DNA of 64,000 nt, taken from Dehalococcoidia bacterium (GTDB lineage Bacteria > Chloroflexota > Dehalococcoidia > Bin125). Under the pieces are notes generated by a model. That model was not told where the DNA came from. It made no database searches and worked only from the letters and a program-made list of their open reading frames with translations. The DNA lies in NCBI GenBank assembly GCA_022828105.1, contig JAJEJC010000007.1, positions 62,001 through 126,000 of the forward strand, in the 5' to 3' direction. A program made the translations under genes and the position numbers. Positions 45,529 through 55,654 of this stretch are shown here, piece after piece. The first letter of the stretch is position 1. Each line of letters starts with the position of its first letter.

Positions 45529-46815
45529 ATGACCCAAACGCAGTCGGACACGCCGTCGCTGAGTGACTTAGCCCAGGCCGCCGGCCTGCGCATGGAAGAG
45601 ATGGACGGTCACCAGCGGGAGACGGGCTCGGCCGACATCTTTGAGCGGGTCTCGCACTTTCAGCTCGCCGATCAGGCTCGGGCCGCCGGGCTGTATCCGT
45701 TTTTCCAGCCAATCGAGGTGAATGACGGTCCCGAAGCGATTGTGGACGGCAAGCGCGTCATCATGCTCGGTTCGAACAACTACCTGGGCTTGACGCGGCA
45801 TCCGAAAGTGCTCGACGCAGCGCGTGAGGCGTTGGATCGATTCGGCCCTTCTATGACCGGCTCGCGCCTGCTCAACGGGACCAGCCCGGTTCACCTGGAA
45901 CTCGAGGAATCGCTGGCCGACTTCCTCGGGATGGAGATGGCGATTGTCTTCTCAACCGGCTACCTGGCCAATCTGGGCGCGGTGTCGGCGCTCGTGGATC
46001 GGCACGGAGTATCGGTGCTCGATCGAGATGTCCATGCCTCGATCTATGACGCGGCCGGGCTCGCCCTGGGCAAGTCCACCCGTTTTCAACATAACGATCC
46101 GGAGCACCTCGACCGGGTCTTGGGCAATCTTCCCCCAGAGCAGCCTCGGCTCGTGCTGATCGATGGCGCGTACTCGATGGGCGGAGATCTGGCCCCGTTG
46201 CCTGAGCTACGCGAGGCCTGCGCCAAACACGACACGAGAATGCTTGTTGACGACGCGCACGCGATCGGGACGGTGGGTCCGACGGGCCGCGGCACGCGTT
46301 CGCATTTCGGGCTTGAGGAGCCCGACGACCTGACAATTGGCACGTTCAGCAAGACGCTGGCATCGGTCGGCGGATTCTGCGCCGGGCCTCGAATGGTCAT
46401 TGAGTACATCCGCCACTTCTCTCGCCCCATGTTGTTCACTGCGGCCCTGCCGCCGGCATCGGCGGCGGCGGCGCTGGCTGCGCTGCGCCTGATCGATGAA
46501 GAGAACTGGCGCGTGTCGCGGGTTCAGGAGATCGGCGAGCGAATGCGCCGGGGCCTGTCGGCGCTGGGGTTCGACGTGGCGAACTCGGCCACGCCGATCA
46601 TTCCGATCCGGGTCGGAGACGAAGTGCGGACGGCGGCATTCTGGCGCGATCTGCTGGATCACGGCGTCTACACCAACGCCGTGATTGCGCCGGCGGTGCC
46701 TCGAGGTCAGGCGATCCTGCGCACGTCGTACATCGCCACCCACACCGATGAGCAACTCAACCGGGCGCTGGAGATTTTCGCCGAGGCCGGCCGTCGCCAC
46801 GGAGTGATCGAGTAG
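45529..46815 (+). CDS. PLP-dependent alpha-oxoamine synthase, serine palmitoyltransferase-like
   Basis: LYPFFQPIEVNDGPEAIVDGKRVIMLGSNNYLGLTRHPKVLDAAREALDRFGPSMTGSRLLNGTSPVHLELEESLADF; DDAHAIGTVG; TFSKTLASVGGF. Confidence 0.92.
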   Translation: MTQTQSDTPSLSDLAQAAGLRMEEMDGHQRETGSADIFERVSHFQLADQARAAGLYPFFQPIEVNDGPEAIVDGKRVIMLGSNNYLGLTRHPKVLDAAREALDRFGPSMTGSRLLNGTSPVHLELEESLADFLGMEMAIVFSTGYLANLGAVSALVDRHGVSVLDRDVHASIYDAAGLALGKSTRFQHNDPEHLDRVLGNLPPEQPRLVLIDGAYSMGGDLAPLPELREACAKHDTRMLVDDAHAIGTVGPTGRGTRSHFGLEEPDDLTIGTFSKTLASVGGFCAGPRMVIEYIRHFSRPMLFTAALPPASAAAALAALRLIDEENWRVSRVQEIGERMRRGLSALGFDVANSATPIIPIRVGDEVRTAAFWRDLLDHGVYTNAVIAPAVPRGQAILRTSYIATHTDEQLNRALEIFAEAGRRHGVIE

Positions 46816-46821
46816 ACCGCG

Positions 46822-47799
46822 GTGCGGGTTCTGCTGACCGGTGGCAGCGGGTTCGTCGGCGGACACATTGCGCGCGCGCTCGCAGCGTCGGGCCATGAGT
46901 TGCGACTGCTCGTGCGGCCGACCAGCGATACGTCCTTCGTTGACGATCTCACCTTCGAGTCATCGATCGGGGATCTGGGCTGGCCCGAGTCCTTGCGTTC
47001 GGCCTGCAGCGGCATGGATGCGGTCGTCCATTCGGCGGCAATCCTGCGCGCGGCGGACAAGCGGGAGTTCATGCGCGCCAACCGAGAGGGAACGAAGCAT
47101 CTCGCGCTTGCAGCGGCAGAGTCGGGAGTGCAACGGTTCGTGAACATCTCGTCGCTGGCGGCGCAGGGACCGTCGCATGACGGCGTCGCCGAGTCGGCAG
47201 AGACGCTGCCGCATCCTGTCTCGGCATACGGCCGATCAAAGCTCGAAGCGGAGCGGGTGCTGGAGGAGTTTGGGGAGCGGATTGACGTGGTCCACCTGCG
47301 TCCGCCGCTCGTGTACGGCCCAGGCGACACAGGGCTGCTGGCCTTCTTCTGGATGGCGCGGCGAGGGTTCGCAGTTCGACTGGGCGACGGCTCGCGGCTG
47401 GTTGACGCTATCTACGGGCCGGACCTTGCCGATGCAGTCGCTGCCTTGCTGGAAGTCGGACGGCCAGCGGAACCTTGCTACTACGTGAGCGACCCATTGG
47501 GGCCGTATAGCTGGAACGATCTGCTCTCCGCGCTGTCGGATGTTGCAGGCCGGCGGCTGCTCATCCCGTCGGTTGCTCCTGGCGTGTTTCACGGCATTGC
47601 CCGCTGCTCGGAGTGGTGGGCGAAGCTGAGCCGGTCGGAGCCGATGCTGGATCGGACTCGGGTGCTTGAAATGCGTCAGGCCGCCTGGCTCTGCGACGCT
47701 ACGGCGCTGACCCGAGACACCGGCTGGCAAGCGCGGACAGCCCTGCAGACCGGACTGACTGAGACGATGTTGTGGTATCGAGCGCAAGGTTGGGTCTGA
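46822..47799 (+). CDS. NAD-dependent epimerase/dehydratase
   Basis: RVLLTGGSGFVGGHIARALAASGHELRLLVRPTS; YGRSKLEAE; GTG start. Confidence 0.92.
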   Translation: MRVLLTGGSGFVGGHIARALAASGHELRLLVRPTSDTSFVDDLTFESSIGDLGWPESLRSACSGMDAVVHSAAILRAADKREFMRANREGTKHLALAAAESGVQRFVNISSLAAQGPSHDGVAESAETLPHPVSAYGRSKLEAERVLEEFGERIDVVHLRPPLVYGPGDTGLLAFFWMARRGFAVRLGDGSRLVDAIYGPDLADAVAALLEVGRPAEPCYYVSDPLGPYSWNDLLSALSDVAGRRLLIPSVAPGVFHGIARCSEWWAKLSRSEPMLDRTRVLEMRQAAWLCDATALTRDTGWQARTALQTGLTETMLWYRAQGWV

Positions 47800-47802
47800 C
47801 AA

Positions 47803-48390
47803 ATGGAGGTCGAGCCGGTGCTGTGGTCGTTCGACCTGGACGGAGTGCTGGCAGCGCCGCCGTTCGGCTGGAATCCGGCCATCAACCGCGACGTATCGCT
47901 CGAGCCGGTCGCCAGCGATGTGGCGTTGCAGCATCCAGGCAACCGGCTCGTTGACCGGCTGCTGGAGGCATCGTGGTACCGCGCGCGGTATCTGCTGCGT
48001 CCGCCGCGTGCTGGCTCGATTGACGCGGTTGGCGCGGCAGCGGCGCGCGGGAGGGTAATCGTCCTCACCGGTCGCCATGAGCGGGGGCGGCGCCAGACAC
48101 AGGCATGGCTGGATCGGAATGGGTTCAGTTCGCTCATTGATGCGCTGGTGATGAACGGCAGTTCGCTCAAGTCGGCGCGGTACAAGGAGGCCTACTTGCG
48201 CTCGCGCGGTGTGGCGCTGCATATCGACGATGACGCGGCGACGGCCGCTCTGCTGGCGCGCAATGGCATACGCGTCGGCTTGGTGAGCTGGCCCAGGAAT
48301 CGTGACCTGGAGTTCCCGGAACTGGTGACCCGCTGCGAGGACCTGGACTCCGTTCGGCGGTTGATTGAGGAAGTGGCGGGCGATGATTGA
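47803..48390 (+). CDS. HAD-like phosphatase family protein
   Basis: LWSFDLDGVLAAPPFG; IVLTGRHERGRRQTQAWLDRNGF; HIDDDAATAALL. Confidence 0.75.
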   Translation: MEVEPVLWSFDLDGVLAAPPFGWNPAINRDVSLEPVASDVALQHPGNRLVDRLLEASWYRARYLLRPPRAGSIDAVGAAAARGRVIVLTGRHERGRRQTQAWLDRNGFSSLIDALVMNGSSLKSARYKEAYLRSRGVALHIDDDAATAALLARNGIRVGLVSWPRNRDLEFPELVTRCEDLDSVRRLIEEVAGDD

Positions 48391-48736
48391 GCCGGTCGAT
48401 TCGGCGGCGCCGGCGGAAGTGGTCTGGAGACTCTTGCGGGAGGAGGCGGGAGCGGGAGCAGCGGAGGGGCAGGCCGAAATCCTGTGGGAGCATCCGCCTC
48501 GCGAGCTGTGGATCGAGGTCCGGATGGGGATTGGATTCCGCGTGCAGCACGCGTACAGCATTGAACGACGCGCCGACGGTTGCCGCCTGTCCGATCGGAT
48601 TCGGCCCCTGGGTTGGCGCTGGAGGCTGAGCAACCTGTTCCTGTTCGGGCGCGGGCTTCGTCCACTCGAAGCTGCGGCCCACCAGGGTTTGTTGAACCTG
48701 AGCCGCGCAGCCGAGTCAGACGACAGTCCCGCCTAG
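48383..48736 (+). CDS. hypothetical small protein (SRPBCC-like), overlapping the HAD gene
   Basis: MIEPVDSAAPAEVVWRLLREE...; overlaps previous stop; family assignment tentative. Confidence 0.6.
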   Translation: MIEPVDSAAPAEVVWRLLREEAGAGAAEGQAEILWEHPPRELWIEVRMGIGFRVQHAYSIERRADGCRLSDRIRPLGWRWRLSNLFLFGRGLRPLEAAAHQGLLNLSRAAESDDSPA

Positions 48737-48759
48737 CCGCTGCTGGGGGCGACTTCCCG

Positions 48760-50226
48760 ATGGTGTCAGCCGACACATGTGTAGAGTGTGGGAAGCGGCA
48801 GGGCTGGCTCTTGAGTCGGCGGAAGGCGCGACACGTGGTCTCTCTGGATGGATGTCAGGCTGCCCGACTCAGTCGAGCGGCTTTGCTTGTGCTGGTCGTA
48901 TTCTTCGCGGCAGTCGCCGGCGCGGCACTGAGCTCAGTTGGAGCCGAAGAGCCGAGCGAACCCGCAACGCAACAAACGTTGAATGGTGGAGTTACCGGAA
49001 TCAACGCCGCCGCGTTTTCGCAAGACCTGAGCGGCCGTGTCTATGTCTGGGATCAGGGCCGCTTGCGACCGGCGTCGAGCGCGAAGGTGTCCACCGGCAA
49101 TGCGATGGTGCGCACCGACAGCAGCGGCCGATTCCACTTCGGAGCGGCGGACCGCACGGGTTCGCTCTCCATAGTTCAGCCCGGGTACGACGTCGTGCGC
49201 CGACCGATCTACTACGACGAGACGGTGATTGTGTTACGCAGCCTGGTGGTACGGGCGGTCTACATCCCGTTCAGCGCGCTGACTGATCCGAAGGTGCAGG
49301 CATGGGCGCACGACCTTGTGGACCGCGACTTGATCAACGCCGTCGTCGTCGACCTCAAAGATGAGTCAGGGCGGGTGTTCTCGATCGCTGCGACGCCCAC
49401 GGTCAAGCAGATCAACGCCGATGTCAACGGAGAATCGGTAGGAGTCTTCCTGGAGGAACTCAAACAGAAGGGGGTCTACCGAATTGGCCGGGTCGTGACC
49501 TTCCTCGACCGCACCTATCCATATTGGTTTAGCGACAATGCCCTGCACAATCTCTCCGGTGGTCTGTTCATTGACGGCATGGGAAGCACATGGTCATCGG
49601 CTTACAACTCCGGCGCGCGCAGGTACAACATCGAGATCGGCGTCGCTGCGGCTGATTACGTTGAAGAGATTCAATACGACTACGTCCGATTGCCATATGA
49701 GAGCGGTTTGCTGCAACGGAGGAGTGAGGCAGACCGGGTAGCCGCGATTACGCGGTTTGCGCAGGAAGCAAGCGAAGCGCTGCATCTGGCCGGGCTGGCG
49801 GTCTCGTTCGACACGTTCGGCGTGGTCTCCACGGCCGGCAACGATCAAGGGATCGGCCAATCGGTCGAGGGATTGGCGCCCTACCTCGACTACATTTCGC
49901 CGATGGTTTACCCCAGCGGCTGGCATCCCGGCTCGCTCGGCTTCGCGTATCCGCCGGCGCATCCTGGTCCGGTCGTGAGGATCAACGTCGAGGCCACGGT
50001 CGATCGAATCGAGATGCCCGGTTCTGCGCTGGTGCGTCCCTGGCTACAGGACTTTCGCGACTATCAGGGCCGCGGGATACCCTACGACGCCGAACGGGTT
50101 CACGCTCAGATCGTCGCCACGGCGGCTGCCGGCGGCTTCGGCTTCATGCTCTGGGATCCGTCGCTTCGCTATGAGCAGGACGCGCTTGAGCAGGCGCTGG
50201 GGATCGTCTGGACCAACGCCGGCTAG
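48760..50226 (+). CDS. putative glycoside hydrolase (DUF4015-like), secreted/anchored
   Basis: VRAVYIPFSALTDPKVQAWAHDLVDRDLINAVVVDLKDESGRV; YVEEIQYDYVRLPYE; LDYISPMVYPSGW. Confidence 0.88.
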   Translation: MVSADTCVECGKRQGWLLSRRKARHVVSLDGCQAARLSRAALLVLVVFFAAVAGAALSSVGAEEPSEPATQQTLNGGVTGINAAAFSQDLSGRVYVWDQGRLRPASSAKVSTGNAMVRTDSSGRFHFGAADRTGSLSIVQPGYDVVRRPIYYDETVIVLRSLVVRAVYIPFSALTDPKVQAWAHDLVDRDLINAVVVDLKDESGRVFSIAATPTVKQINADVNGESVGVFLEELKQKGVYRIGRVVTFLDRTYPYWFSDNALHNLSGGLFIDGMGSTWSSAYNSGARRYNIEIGVAAADYVEEIQYDYVRLPYESGLLQRRSEADRVAAITRFAQEASEALHLAGLAVSFDTFGVVSTAGNDQGIGQSVEGLAPYLDYISPMVYPSGWHPGSLGFAYPPAHPGPVVRINVEATVDRIEMPGSALVRPWLQDFRDYQGRGIPYDAERVHAQIVATAAAGGFGFMLWDPSLRYEQDALEQALGIVWTNAG

Positions 50227-50229
50227 CGG

Positions 50230-51012
50230 CTAGAGGCCGTTGCCCCATCCCGCGTCCGCGAGAAAGCGGCTGAGCTGACCGTTGAACTCCTCGGCTCGCT
50301 CGAAGTAGACGCTGTGCCCGGTGGCGGGAATCTCGTAGTACTCCGAGCCGGGCACGTGCGCATGCGCAGCGCGAATGATGGCGGGCGATGTCAACGGGTC
50401 GTTGCCGCCGACGATCCAGAGCACCGGCATCGACAGATTGGCAACCGCGTCCGGGTCTGGTGCGAGCTCGTTCAAGGAGTCGGTCAGATCGGGCTCTCGC
50501 GGTGGATTCATCGCCATGATCTCGTCGTAGAGGAACGCGAGCGCCGGGTCGCGCTTCTTGAGACCCTGGTCGTAGGCAAGCGAACCGAGTCCCTGGGCTT
50601 GGACGAGTCGCCGCGTCTGTTTCCAGAGGCCATCGATCTCCTCGGTCATCAGCCCGCCCATCGTGTCGGCCATGACCAGCGCCGCGACGCGCTCCGGCGC
50701 CGGCACAGCGGCCCCGAGGCAGGTCCAGCCGCCCATCGACTGCGCGACCAGGGCCGCACGATCGATGCGCAGCTCGTCCATCAATGCGATCAGGTCGTCG
50801 ACGAACGCGGCGCGTCCGGGACCTCCGCTGGGGATGCTGCGGCCCCAACCTCGGTGATCGAAGGCGACGCAGCGGTAGGAGCCGGCGAAGACGGGCACCT
50901 GTTGCCACCAGGACAGATGATTGCCGCCGGCTCCGTGGGCGAAGATGATCGCCGGACCGCTGCCGGTCTCCTCGTAGAAGATGTCGCAGTTCGGACGTTC
51001 CAGGGTCGGCAT
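50230..51012 (-). CDS. alpha/beta hydrolase
   Basis: IIFAHGAGGNHLSWWQQVPVFAGSYRCVAFDHRGWGRS; VAQSMGGWTCLG. Confidence 0.93.
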   Translation of the reverse strand: MPTLERPNCDIFYEETGSGPAIIFAHGAGGNHLSWWQQVPVFAGSYRCVAFDHRGWGRSIPSGGPGRAAFVDDLIALMDELRIDRAALVAQSMGGWTCLGAAVPAPERVAALVMADTMGGLMTEEIDGLWKQTRRLVQAQGLGSLAYDQGLKKRDPALAFLYDEIMAMNPPREPDLTDSLNELAPDPDAVANLSMPVLWIVGGNDPLTSPAIIRAAHAHVPGSEYYEIPATGHSVYFERAEEFNGQLSRFLADAGWGNGL

Positions 51013-51118
51013 GGTGCGCTCCCGATTGAATCTGCGCCGACTCAGGCTCGGCTCAGGGCATACGCTTCATTTGCAGAACAGAGCGTAGCAGCGGACCGAG
51101 CGCCCTGAGGACAGGCCG

Positions 51119-52051
51119 ATGTCGACGATGCGGATTGTGCTGACCGGGTCCGATCAGCCCGCGGGCGCGGCGATCCTGCGCGAACTCGAGCGTCACGATG
51201 CGGAGCTCGACCTGATCGAGATCGGCCCCGAGTCAGGGACGATTGCGCTGCCTGCCGGAGTCACCCACGTCGTGCATGCGGCGGCCGCGTCGCAACCCGG
51301 ACTGTCGCCGGCTGCGTACACCGCGGCGAACGTCCACGCGACCACCGCACTGCTCGACGCCTGCCGGCGACACGAACTTCAGCAAGTCGTCCTGATTTCG
51401 ACTACGGAGTCGTACGGCAGCCAGTTGCCGCCCTGGCCCGTCACGGAGAGTTGGATCCCGCGGCCGCTTGGCCCCGCGCAACAGAGTCGCGTGGCCGCCG
51501 AGCGGGTCGCGCGGACCTATCGGCGGCGCGTGCCGCTGTCGATCCTGCGTCCCGCCCCGCTGATCGTGAGCGGCGAGAGCTCGCTGATGACCGTGGTTCG
51601 CCACTTCGTCTCGCGACCCAGGGGCGCGCTGGTCGCGGGCGGACAGGCTCCGCTATCGATTCTCGCCGGGGCGGACCTGGGCCGAGCGGTCTGGGCGATG
51701 CTGACGCACGCCGAGGACTCGGTCGATCACGTGTTTCACGTCGCTTCGGCGCACACGACCTGGCGTGAACTGGCGTCGGAGGCCTGCCGCTTACGCGGTG
51801 TCGAAGGCAGATTTTGGAACGCGCCCTACCTGTTCGCGCGAGGACTGGACGCGTTGCGCCTGTCGGCCTGGGTGCTGCCCGAGCCGGAGGGCGTCGAGGC
51901 GTACGTGCAACTCACCGGGCGGCCGCATCTGATCGACGACTCGCGGGCGCGAGTCGCCCTGGAGTACGCGCCGCTGCTCGGACTGCGCGGCGCGTTGGCT
52001 CAGGCGCTCGACGTGTACGAACGCGCACCGGAACCGGACTCTGAGGGCTAG
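51119..52051 (+). CDS. NAD-dependent epimerase/dehydratase family protein
   Basis: MRIVLTGSDQPAGAAILREL...; THVVHAAAASQPGLSPAAYTAANVHATTALLDACRRHELQQVVLIST. Confidence 0.85.
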   Translation: MSTMRIVLTGSDQPAGAAILRELERHDAELDLIEIGPESGTIALPAGVTHVVHAAAASQPGLSPAAYTAANVHATTALLDACRRHELQQVVLISTTESYGSQLPPWPVTESWIPRPLGPAQQSRVAAERVARTYRRRVPLSILRPAPLIVSGESSLMTVVRHFVSRPRGALVAGGQAPLSILAGADLGRAVWAMLTHAEDSVDHVFHVASAHTTWRELASEACRLRGVEGRFWNAPYLFARGLDALRLSAWVLPEPEGVEAYVQLTGRPHLIDDSRARVALEYAPLLGLRGALAQALDVYERAPEPDSEG

Positions 52052-53209
52052 CTAGCCGGTGGCCTGGACCGCGTCGGCGACCCTGTAGGCCAGACCTTCT
52101 TCGAAGATGCTCGGCACGATGCGGTCCGGTGTGGGGTCGCTGACGAAGTCGGCGATTGCCTGTGCGGCGGCAATCTTGTGCTCGTCTTCGATCTTGGGGA
52201 TACCGCCGTCGAGCAGCCCGCGGAACATGCCGGGGAAGCCGAGCGCGTTGTTGATCTGGTTGGGGAAGTCGGAGCGTCCGGTGGCGATGATCGCGGCGCC
52301 GGCCTCGGCCGCCTCATCGGGCATGATCTCGGGCGTTGGATTAGCCATCGCGAAAACCATGGAGTTGTCGTTCATCGAGGCGACATCGGAGACGGTCACG
52401 AGGCCCGGACCGGCGAGACCGAGGAAGAGGTCGGTGCCGCGCATGACCTGGGAGGTTTGCGGGATGCTGCCGTCGTCGTTGTTGCGGAAGTCGCACCACT
52501 CCGCGGCGGATCGCTTCCAGGGGTTGAGGTCCTCACGGTCAATGGTGAGGAGGCCCTTCGAGTCAATCAGGGCGATATCTTCGCAGCCCATCTCACGCAG
52601 GATCGCCCCGCAGGCGATGCCGCTGGCGCCGGCGCCGAGGATCACTGTTCGGATGTCCTTGAAGTCGCGGTTGGTCAGCCGCAGAGCATTGATCACACCT
52701 GCCAGCGCGACGACTGCCGTGCCGTGCTGGTCGTCATGCATGACCGGGATGTCGAGCGAGTCGTGCAATCGCTGTTCAATCTCGAAGCAACGCGGCGCGG
52801 AGATGTCCTCGAGGTTGATGCCGCCGAGTGAGGGAGCAATCGCCTCGATCGCGGCGACGATGTCGTCAACTTCGCGAACCGAAAGCGCGATGGGGATTGC
52901 GTCGACGCCGGCGAAGCTGCGGAACAGCACGCACTTGCCTTCCATCACCGGAAGCGCCGCCTGCGGACCGATATCGCCAAGACCAAGCACTGCAGAGCCG
53001 TCGGTGATCACAGCGACCAGGTTGCCGACACCGGTCATCACGCGAGCAAGCTCGGGATCGCGGGCGATCTCCAGGCAGGGCGCGGCGACTCCGGGCGTGT
53101 AGACCACCGAGAGATCGTCGTGGTTCTCGACGGTGACCTTGGAGGCGTAGTCGACCTTGCCGCCCCATTGACGATGCATCTCGATGGCGCGCTGGTCGTA
53201 GTCGCTCAT
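52052..53209 (-). CDS. malic enzyme (NAD(P)-dependent)
   Basis: KVTVENHDDLSVVYTPGVAAPCLEI; TDGSAVLGLGDIGPQAALPVMEGK; FRSFAGVDAIPI; HDDQHGTAVVALAG. Confidence 0.96.
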   Translation of the reverse strand: MSDYDQRAIEMHRQWGGKVDYASKVTVENHDDLSVVYTPGVAAPCLEIARDPELARVMTGVGNLVAVITDGSAVLGLGDIGPQAALPVMEGKCVLFRSFAGVDAIPIALSVREVDDIVAAIEAIAPSLGGINLEDISAPRCFEIEQRLHDSLDIPVMHDDQHGTAVVALAGVINALRLTNRDFKDIRTVILGAGASGIACGAILREMGCEDIALIDSKGLLTIDREDLNPWKRSAAEWCDFRNNDDGSIPQTSQVMRGTDLFLGLAGPGLVTVSDVASMNDNSMVFAMANPTPEIMPDEAAEAGAAIIATGRSDFPNQINNALGFPGMFRGLLDGGIPKIEDEHKIAAAQAIADFVSDPTPDRIVPSIFEEGLAYRVADAVQATG

Positions 53210-53399
53210 GATCTCGCTCTTTCTGAGGCTCTGGACTGATCGACCGAGCCGCGAATTGGTATTCCTGCACTGTAAACGCGCAAGTGAAATCGGTCACTAG
53301 AGAACCGAGCAGCGAACAGTCAGATCGCCTGATACGTAGCAGCGATTACACCCGTGCAACAAAGCAGGAACTACTTGCAGCCGACTCGCGTCGTGCGGC

Positions 53400-53774
53400 T
53401 CAGAGGAGCGAGCCTTCAAGAATGCCGCGATGGGCACGCAGCACGAGCTGTCCTTCTTCGCGACGCTCCACGATCAGCGGCTTGCGGCAGTGAACACAGG
53501 GCGTCGTCTCCTTGCGCCGCACGAGCCCTTTGGGCGGAACGCGTGCCACTGTTGCATCCTTGCAATAGGGACAGGTGACATCCCAGCGCATGCAGGCGCG
53601 AATGCGCAACGGTTCGCCTGGCTTCTGCGCGCGAGAGACGACCAGGTCATGGTTGCAGCTCCGGCACATCGTCACGACGCGCCGAGTCCGGCCGCTCTCA
53701 GGCGGGACGCCAACGTCAAGTCGTTCCGAGCAGTTGGGACAGCGAATGTGCCTGGAAGAGACGTTCGGAGCCAT
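53400..53774 (-). CDS. zinc-ribbon protein with four CxxC pairs
   Basis: CPNCS..CRSC..CPYCKD..CVHCRK. Confidence 0.75.
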   Translation of the reverse strand: MAPNVSSRHIRCPNCSERLDVGVPPESGRTRRVVTMCRSCNHDLVVSRAQKPGEPLRIRACMRWDVTCPYCKDATVARVPPKGLVRRKETTPCVHCRKPLIVERREEGQLVLRAHRGILEGSLL

Positions 53775-53830
53775 GCCGACATCGTAGCGAGAGCGCTTCA
53801 GGGGCGAGTTGGCGCTACCGCGATCCAGAG

Positions 53831-54760
53831 GTGATCACATACCCTGCATCAATGAGTCAGTTCTCCCGGGACCCTCGAGGGGCGCGGGACTTTTCCAGTC
53901 CCCAGGTTCGCGTTCGGGGCGCCAACGACTTTCGCACGTACAGCGATCAACGGCTGCGTTTGCCAAACGAGCGTCCGCCGCTTGGCCCCCTGCTGCGCAG
54001 GCTGATCGGGGCGCTACTCACGCTGGCCGCCGTTGCCGCGATCGGCGTTGGCGTGTACTTCGGGGTTACCGAGTTGCTCGCTGAGGATGAGCCCGGCGTT
54101 GTGTCGACGCAGGAGGCAAGCGAAGCGGAACAATCAGCCGCCGCGGCGGCGTCGGCTGAATCGCAGACTCAGGCCGATTCCGCTGCGGAAGAGCAGACTG
54201 CCGCCGAAGCGGATACCGAAAGCGCTGAGCTTGAGGACACAGACATCGCGCAGGAAGCACCGGCGCAGGACGACGAGCCTGCTGCCACCGCAACAGATTC
54301 CGCAGCAGACACCGAAGCTGCGCAGCAGGAACAATCGGAGGCTGCCGCGCCCTCGATTTCGGCCGTCGTGCCGACGGTGAGCGAGGAACCGGTCGTGCCC
54401 GCGCAGATCGGCGGCGCGGAGGTTGTCGCCGAGCGAGTGACGGCGGAGGCGATCCCATCCGGAATTCCGAGGACCCTGGCCGATGGCGTTGAGTACGACC
54501 CGACCGAGCCTGCAACGGTGTTCACGTCGCGCTGGCCGGTGGGAACGACACTGCGCCTGACCCGGTTGCCGGGGGCAACGCTGTTGACCGATGAGCAACA
54601 GTCTCAGGTCCTGGGCGCGCAGGCCCTGGTCGTCGTGCGAGGCACGGAGGCAACGAACACGGACCTGCAGATGAGTCCGGCTGCGTTCGACTTGGTCGCG
54701 TTCTACGGAATCGAGCGGATCATCGCGGTGCGCGTAGAGGTTGTCGCGCCGCCGCCGTGA
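53831..54760 (+). CDS. single-TM protein with Ala/Glu/Gln/Asp-rich linker and C-terminal globular domain
   Basis: TM LLTLAAVAAIGVGVYFGVTELL; low-complexity linker; TSRWPVGTTLRLTRLPGATLL C-terminus (RlpA/DPBB-like, tentative). Confidence 0.75.
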   Translation: MITYPASMSQFSRDPRGARDFSSPQVRVRGANDFRTYSDQRLRLPNERPPLGPLLRRLIGALLTLAAVAAIGVGVYFGVTELLAEDEPGVVSTQEASEAEQSAAAAASAESQTQADSAAEEQTAAEADTESAELEDTDIAQEAPAQDDEPAATATDSAADTEAAQQEQSEAAAPSISAVVPTVSEEPVVPAQIGGAEVVAERVTAEAIPSGIPRTLADGVEYDPTEPATVFTSRWPVGTTLRLTRLPGATLLTDEQQSQVLGAQALVVVRGTEATNTDLQMSPAAFDLVAFYGIERIIAVRVEVVAPPP

Positions 54761-54783
54761 TTGTGGCCGAATCAGCGCCCGGG

Positions 54784-55089
54784 CTACGAGCGGCGACGGC
54801 GACCGAAGGGCATTCTCAGTTCTTCGCCGTAGTTGAGGAAGTCCTTCTCGGCGCCGCACTTCGAGCAACGACCATGAGATACTTGCTGGTTGGGGCGATC
54901 AATCTCCCAGGCGTGCGAGCAATCAACGGTCTCGGTCGGCGCTCCGGCAGGATCTGAAGAAATCTCCTCGGCCGGCTGCCGAGTATCGGTTGTAGGCTCG
55001 ACCACGTGCTCCGCCTTGTCGGTTCGTTGCCCGAACACACTCCACCGCAGCCTATGACAACCAGCTAACACGTTCATAGTTGGCGACAT
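54784..55089 (-). CDS. small zinc-binding protein (CSHAWxI...CSKCGAEKDFLNY)
   Basis: CSHAWEIDRPNQQVSHGRCSKCGAEKDFLNYGEELRMPFGRRRRS; start uncertain. Confidence 0.6.
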   Translation of the reverse strand: MSPTMNVLAGCHRLRWSVFGQRTDKAEHVVEPTTDTRQPAEEISSDPAGAPTETVDCSHAWEIDRPNQQVSHGRCSKCGAEKDFLNYGEELRMPFGRRRRS

Positions 55090-55139
55090 AAGCAGAGGGC
55101 CCAGGGAGAACCAGGTCAGCAGAAACACGCCCAAGTGCG

Positions 55140-55571
55140 TTACGAGGTGCGTTCGTAGAGCGTGTGGTATTTCTCGCCGCCGGCGATGGCCTGGCGAATG
55201 TCCTCGCGATCGAGCTCGTAGAGACGGCTCAGCGCCGCCCGGGCGTCGTCTTCTGCGGTGGCATCGCCGGCGCAGCGGTCGAGGATGCGGTCGAACAGAT
55301 CGGCCTCGACGAACGAGTCGACCCGTCCAGCCCAGGGAAAGAACACGAACGACTCGGGGTCGTCGAAGTTGGGACGCAGTTTGCGCAGTTCGCGTATCCG
55401 ATCCTGCGGAGAACGGACCGGCTCGACGACGCGAATGTAGGGTCCATCCGTATCGTTGCGCCGGCCGTCGATCAGGAGCCGTTCCTGGAGCCAGCCAAAG
55501 CCGATCACGACGACATCGGCCTCGCGCAAGGCGCGCAGCGTCTCTTCCAGGTCGAATCCTTCGTCGGGCAT
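55140..55571 (-). CDS. hypothetical protein (143 aa)
   Basis: Coherent ORF between flanking genes; no family recognised. Confidence 0.65.
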   Translation of the reverse strand: MPDEGFDLEETLRALREADVVVIGFGWLQERLLIDGRRNDTDGPYIRVVEPVRSPQDRIRELRKLRPNFDDPESFVFFPWAGRVDSFVEADLFDRILDRCAGDATAEDDARAALSRLYELDREDIRQAIAGGEKYHTLYERTS

Positions 55572-55654
55572 GGCTGCAGTATACGATCAGCACCGCACTG
55601 GAACCCAATGGCGCGCGCCATCAGTGGGTATGATCGGGCAAAGGCCGACCTCCC

